Source: JBBRHQ01 sp963840235 (GTDB lineage Bacteria > Actinomycetota > Thermoleophilia > Solirubrobacterales > 70-9). From it: a DNA stretch of 64,000 bases. Position numbers and translations under genes: made by a program. Shown here piece after piece: positions 60,757 through 64,000 of the stretch (positions are counted from its first letter, which is position 1; each line of letters opens with the position of its first letter). Location of the stretch: the NCBI GenBank assembly GCA_963840235.1, contig CAWIYC010000005.1, positions 411,890 to 475,889 of the forward strand. Reading direction: 5' to 3'. The notes below the pieces were generated by a model that worked only from the letters and a program-made list of their open reading frames with translations, searched no databases and was not told the origin of the DNA.

Positions 60757-60953
60757 GGTCCACCGATCTCGACCGGCAACGGAGCGCGCGGGCCCGGCCC
60801 GACTCCGGACGACAATGGCCGCGCGAGACCTACACGGGCAGCCAGGACCCGCGGGCATCCGCAGAGCTGGGTGGACGCGATCTGCTCGGGCTTCGTCCCA
60901 ACTGACTTGCGCGTCATCGACGCGCTCGAAACTCCACAACTAGGAGGAAAGGC

Positions 60954-61118
60954 ATGGCCTCAAGCGGCAAGAGAAAGACGACGATGGCAAAGCTCAACCG
61001 TGAGCGCAGGCTCCTCGAGCGTCGGGCGGAGAAGCAGGCCAAGAAGGCTGCGAGGAAGCAAGCGTCCGCAGATCACGCGGGCCCGGCCAGCGACCCGCTG
61101 CCCGGCACCGAGCACTAA
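60954..61118 (+). CDS. small basic protein (54 aa), hypothetical
   Basis: Short frame of 54 residues after a strong AGGAGGAAAGGC site. MASSGKRKTTMAKLNRERRLLERRAEKQAKKAARKQASADH, then GPASDPLPGTEH. The first 40 residues are mostly Lys/Arg/Ala, likely a helical nucleic-acid-binding protein; the last part is neutral. Small proteins of this composition are often adjacent to cold shock genes in actinobacteria, but no function is known. The 197 bp between cspA and this gene holds nothing else I can identify. Confidence 0.65.
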   Translation: MASSGKRKTTMAKLNRERRLLERRAEKQAKKAARKQASADHAGPASDPLPGTEH

Positions 61119-61184
61119 ATCAGGCCGGTCAGGCCGCTCTTACAGCTGTCGGGGGTTCTCCATGCGCCGTAGCGCGTCAGGCCT

Positions 61185-61814
61185 CTAGCCCTTGCTCGGT
61201 CGCGCGCCGCCGGCAGTTTCGATAAGTGCGGCCATCACCGCGACGGCTTCGGCGTCTTCGAGGCCCTGTTGGCGCACGAGCGATTGCCAAGTGGGGAAGG
61301 AGACCGCGTGTCCGACCACCGCTCGCACGCGCCGTCGCGCCTGGCCGCGCTCCGGTCGGCCGGCGACCATCGCGGTGGCGGCGGCGCTCAGGTAGTCGCG
61401 AAATTCCGCCACCTGCCTGGCCATCGCCTCGACCAGGGGAGCATCGCGGCTCGTCTTCTCCAGCATCCCCTCGGTGCGGCGGAAGAACGCGTATATCTCG
61501 CCCAGCGCATGTCTCAGCCGGGCATCGGAATCGGAGATCGACGACCACGCCGCCGGGTCCGGCTTCGGGTTGGTCGCCCAGTAGTGCGCCGAGCAGGCTG
61601 CGAACAGCGACACCTCATCCGGAAAGTGGCGATAGACGGTCGCTCGCTGAACGCCGGCCTCCCTGGCGACACCGCTGACCGTAGTCCGCGCCGGACCGAG
61701 GGTGCCGTGAAGCCTCACCGCCGCTTCGGTGATCAGCTCACGGGTCCGCCGCTCCTGCTCGGCGCGACGACGCTTCCTGTATTTCCGAGATCCGGTCTTG
61801 CGTTCATTAGCCAT
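61185..61814 (-). CDS. TetR-family transcriptional regulator
   Basis: 209 residues. The basic N-terminus (RKTGSRKYRKRRRAEQERRTRELI) leads to the TetR HTH: TTVSGVAREAGVQRATVYRHFPDEVSLFAAC. The C-terminal ligand-binding domain is typical in length; the inducer is unknown. ATG 61814 is preferred over an upstream frame. It diverges from the cupin gene and likely controls it and itself. Confidence 0.92.
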   Translation of the reverse strand: MANERKTGSRKYRKRRRAEQERRTRELITEAAVRLHGTLGPARTTVSGVAREAGVQRATVYRHFPDEVSLFAACSAHYWATNPKPDPAAWSSISDSDARLRHALGEIYAFFRRTEGMLEKTSRDAPLVEAMARQVAEFRDYLSAAATAMVAGRPERGQARRRVRAVVGHAVSFPTWQSLVRQQGLEDAEAVAVMAALIETAGGARPSKG

Positions 61815-61816
61815 AG

Positions 61817-61859
61817 CTGTCCACCCAATATTGACAGGCCGCACACCGGGTGCTAGGTT
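61817..61859 (+). promoter_or_regulatory. promoter and operator-like repeat of the TetR/cupin gap
   Basis: TTGACA (61831-61836), a 17 bp spacer, and TAGGTT (61854-61859) form a good promoter for the cupin gene. CTGTC (61817-61821) and GACAG (61833-61837) are inverted and overlap the -35 box, a possible TetR operator. Confidence 0.55.
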
Positions 61860-61897
61860 CGCCGCACATACTTGTTCATCCAATAAGGAGATTGCAC

Positions 61898-62461
61898 GTG
61901 CCAGCGACCTCGCAGACGACTGACCTGGAGCGATTCGATGCCTCGCAGGGGCCCCGAATCATCGGGCCCGACGGTGGCAAGGCGGTCGACATCGGATCGA
62001 TCGGCGCTCGGTTCATGGCTTGGACCGAGGAGACGGGTGGGGGCTTCTCGCTGGTCGAGCATCCGATGCCGCCCCGACGCTTGGCGGCCCCGCTTCACAG
62101 GCACTCCCGGGAGGACGAGTACAGCTTCGTGCTCGAGGGACGAATGGGCGCCCTGCTCGGTGACGACGTCGTGCACGCGGAGGCGGGGGACCTGGCCTTC
62201 AAGCCGCGCGACCAGTGGCACACCTTCTGGAACGCCGGCGACGAGCCCTGCCGGATCCTGGAAATCATTTCGCCGGGGGGCTTCGAGCATTTCTTTGATG
62301 AGCTCGGGACCATCATGGAGGCCCCGGGGTTCGACCCGGCGCAACTCGGGGAGCTGGGAGCCCGTTACGGGCTCGAGTTCCAGCCTGACAGCGTGCCGCG
62401 GTTGTGCGAGGAGCACGGGCTCGATCACCCGATGCTGCACATGGGCGAGCCGGAGAGCTAG
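61898..62461 (+). CDS. cupin-domain protein
   Basis: 187-residue single cupin. Metal ligand motifs: APLHRHSREDEYSFVLEG (HxH...E) and DLAFKPRDQWHTFWNAGDEPCRILEI (second His). The C-terminus (FDELGTIMEAPGFDPAQLGELGARYGLEFQPDSVPRLCEEHGL) is like quercetinase/pirin-like or small-molecule-binding cupins. GTG 61898 follows AAGGAG at 61885-61890. It is likely induced via the divergent TetR gene. Confidence 0.9.
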   Translation: MPATSQTTDLERFDASQGPRIIGPDGGKAVDIGSIGARFMAWTEETGGGFSLVEHPMPPRRLAAPLHRHSREDEYSFVLEGRMGALLGDDVVHAEAGDLAFKPRDQWHTFWNAGDEPCRILEIISPGGFEHFFDELGTIMEAPGFDPAQLGELGARYGLEFQPDSVPRLCEEHGLDHPMLHMGEPES

Positions 62462-62542
62462 GTCGCTGCACTCGCCCGTCCGCCGCGCCTATTCAGCGAT
62501 GCCGGCGAATTCCGCACTGCAGAGCCAAATTCGACGAAGAAA

Positions 62543-62587
<45 letters not shown>

Positions 62588-62674
62588 ACGAGGCAGAAAC
62601 CAACGCCTGACGACGCGGGACGGTCAATCCCGCTCTACGACACAGGTTGCGGCGCCTCCACGAGGCCGGACCGC

Positions 62675-62869
62675 TTGCCGCTGCGGAGCAGCTGTGAGGA
62701 CGTTTGGGCCACAACTGGGCCACACGGCTTAGAACTGGCCCGGATCATGGGAACATCGGTGCGGATGATCGAGCGCCACTACGGCTCGCTGCTCGGCGGC
62801 GCGCTGGAGGGGATCGCAGCCCGCCTCGACGCGCTCGACCGCGAGAGCGAGGCAGAGACGGGTTCCTAG
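62675..62869 (+). pseudogene. C-terminal remnant of a tyrosine recombinase/integrase
   Basis: The plus strand encodes ELARIMGTSVRMIERHYGSLLGGALEGIAARLDALDRESEAETGS. The MGTSVRMIERHYG part matches the end of phage-type tyrosine integrases, including the catalytic Tyr. The upstream ~300 residues are absent; an ATG at 62675 is fortuitous. It is 88 bp from the half tRNA-Asp, consistent with a lost or decayed integrative element. Confidence 0.7.
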
Positions 62870-62978
62870 GGGAGTCCCCCCTCGTCGCTTACAAGTTTGA
62901 TTCGAAAGTGCGGCTTTGCATGGAGAGCAGCATCGGAGGACTCGATTAACTATCCGATGCTGGTGGGATTCTCGCGGC

Positions 62979-63395
62979 GTGTACACCGTTTTGCGCATGC
63001 TCCAACGCTTCGCCGGTGCGGTCAAGCATGCCGCCGAGGAAGAGACCTTCGCGGCCGTCATCGGAGCCGCGATTGCCCTCGTGATCGTTGGGACAGGCGC
63101 TTATTCGCTGGGCGAGGGCTGGAACGTGGTTGACGGGTTCTACTTCGCCGTCTGCACGCTGACCACGTCGAGCATCGCTGATCCAAACCTCACGCTCACC
63201 AGCGAAGCACTGAAGATCTTCACCGCTTTTTACGTGCTAACTGGCATCGGCATCTTGGTCGAGCTGGCGCGCCAGCTCGGCGTCGGGTTCGTGAAGGCGC
63301 GCGCAGAGCACAGCGCCGCCCGACACGCCCGGCACGAAGACAGACGCGCCAAGCGCCACAAGGACGATCCGCCAGAGACACAATCGCCGGAATAG
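62979..63395 (+). CDS. two-helix ion-channel protein with altered filter
   Basis: 139 residues from GTG 62979 (an ATG at 62997 is an alternative). TM1 FAAVIGAAIALVIVGTGAYSL, pore region FYFAVCTLTTSSIADPNLTLTSEALKIF, TM2 FYVLTGIGILVELARQLGVGF, then a basic cytoplasmic tail. The layout is that of Ion_trans_2 potassium channels, but the TVGYGD filter is replaced by TSSIADPNL. It may conduct another ion or be inactive. It follows the integration scar. Confidence 0.8.
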   Translation: MYTVLRMLQRFAGAVKHAAEEETFAAVIGAAIALVIVGTGAYSLGEGWNVVDGFYFAVCTLTTSSIADPNLTLTSEALKIFTAFYVLTGIGILVELARQLGVGFVKARAEHSAARHARHEDRRAKRHKDDPPETQSPE

Positions 63396-63436
63396 CTCGG
63401 TGCCTTGGGCTGGGCGCCCCGTGGTGGAGCCGGGGC

Positions 63437-63853
63437 TCAGTCGCAGGACGAGCTGGTGGCGCTCGAGAGGTTCTTCGCGGCCGTCACGACGCTGTTGATC
63501 TCCACCGTGAGTGGGAGCAGCTGCTGAGCCGTCGGGGACGCGGGCAGCTGCTTGATCGAGTTAGAGAGCATCGTAACGGATGACTTCAGCGCGCTGGTCT
63601 GGCTCGGGAAGTCCGCCTTGGCCGAGCTGACGACCGCGTCTGCGTTGGTCTGCACCGTCTGAAGGTCGGTCTGCAGGGTGGAGAGAGTGTTGCTGTTGAG
63701 CTGGATGTTCCCAAGGTCATCTACCGACTGCTGGAGAGTGCTCACATCAGAGCAGTAGGCCGGCTTGCTGCTGCTGCCACAGCCCGCGGCAGCCAGCCCT
63801 GCCGCTGCCAACGCCAGGGACAGGATCACCATCACAGGAAGCCGGGCCCTCAT
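63437..63853 (-). CDS. small lipoprotein, hypothetical
   Basis: About 138 residues. Signal LPVMVILSLALAAAGLAAAGC with a lipobox AAGC, then a Ser/Thr/Gln-rich helical stretch (STLQQSVDDLGNIQLNSNTLSTLQTDLQTVQTNADAVVSSAKADF... SSVTMLSNSIKQLPAS...EINSVVTAAKNLSSA) and a last Cys (SSCD). A few heptad-like repeats suggest a coiled coil. ATG 63853 is favoured over 63865. The final 135 bp of the window contain no gene I can support. Confidence 0.75.
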   Translation of the reverse strand: MRARLPVMVILSLALAAAGLAAAGCGSSSKPAYCSDVSTLQQSVDDLGNIQLNSNTLSTLQTDLQTVQTNADAVVSSAKADFPSQTSALKSSVTMLSNSIKQLPASPTAQQLLPLTVEINSVVTAAKNLSSATSSSCD

Positions 63854-64000
63854 CGCGGGGAGCATAGTCGCTCAGAGCTGCCCTACGTAGTCGGCGCCGA
63901 ATACGTCGAAGCCGGCGTCTAGGCCACAACCGGGCCACGGCGGCGAAGAGGGTCCGCGCCAGCCGGGTCAGGCCTCTCCCTCGTTTGCAGGCAGTTCGGC

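Overview
The window is about 64 kb of high-GC DNA from one chromosome. Genes are dense on both strands, with frequent GTG and TTG starts and 1-4 bp start/stop overlaps. Codon use, a cyclic-di-AMP (ydaO/yuaA) riboswitch upstream of a secreted C40 peptidase, an F420-type luciferase-like oxidoreductase, a TreT-like glycosyltransferase and a [NiFe]-hydrogenase maturation operon together suggest an aerobic soil actinobacterium. Thermoleophilia/Solirubrobacterales is my best guess, by inference only.

Layout. 1-5.8 kb: aconitase (cut by the left edge), an SDR, an ABC-2 exporter pair and two small redox/NAD-binding proteins. 5.9-6.7 kb: the riboswitch and the cell-wall peptidase. 6.8-11 kb: a complete PotABCD-type polyamine ABC transporter. 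11-12.7 kb: a secreted RTX-repeat protein. 12.8-25.4 kb: an amine/amino-acid block with alanine dehydrogenase, a saccharopine-dehydrogenase-like protein, a PucR regulator, a class III aminotransferase, an APC permease, a universal stress protein (Usp), an aldehyde dehydrogenase, an esterase, an Orn/Lys/Arg decarboxylase and a zinc alcohol dehydrogenase. Uptake, deamination to an aldehyde, oxidation, and recycling of pyruvate from alanine all fit polyamine turnover.

25.4-29.8 kb is a decaying, repeat-rich patch. It holds three orphan 3' ends of VOC/glyoxalase genes beside one nearly intact copy, an NTF2-like gene broken by a single in-frame TAG, a DUF4242 gene, a truncated and frameshifted peptidase E, and one of two copies of a near-perfect palindrome. 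An enolase-superfamily gene and a ferritin lie within it and are intact.

30-37.4 kb: a kinase-like phosphotransferase, a methyltransferase, an acyl-CoA dehydrogenase, a lipoprotein, an SDR, an F420-type oxidoreductase and a CoA-transferase. 37.4-46.8 kb resembles a dormancy/hypoxia gene set: CtpF-like P-type ATPase, NDH-2/SQR-like flavoprotein, TreT-like enzyme, phosphoribosyltransferase-hydrolase fusion, erythromycin-esterase-like protein and tandem Usp. It runs into the hyp operon (47.0-54.4 kb: hypC, a second hypC-like gene, hypD, hypE, hypA, hypB, a tandem SIS protein, hypF). No hydrogenase structural subunit is in the window.

54.4-57.6 kb is an arsenic island: arsC and an aquaglyceroporin diverge from arsR, arsM and an R2lox-like di-metal protein that overlaps arsM. 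The R2lox-like protein is the most unusual association here. The right end has an MMPL transporter, a VOC protein, cspA, a 54-residue basic protein, a TetR/cupin pair, an integration scar (3' half of tRNA-Asp plus an integrase C-terminus), an ion-channel protein with an altered selectivity filter, and a small lipoprotein.
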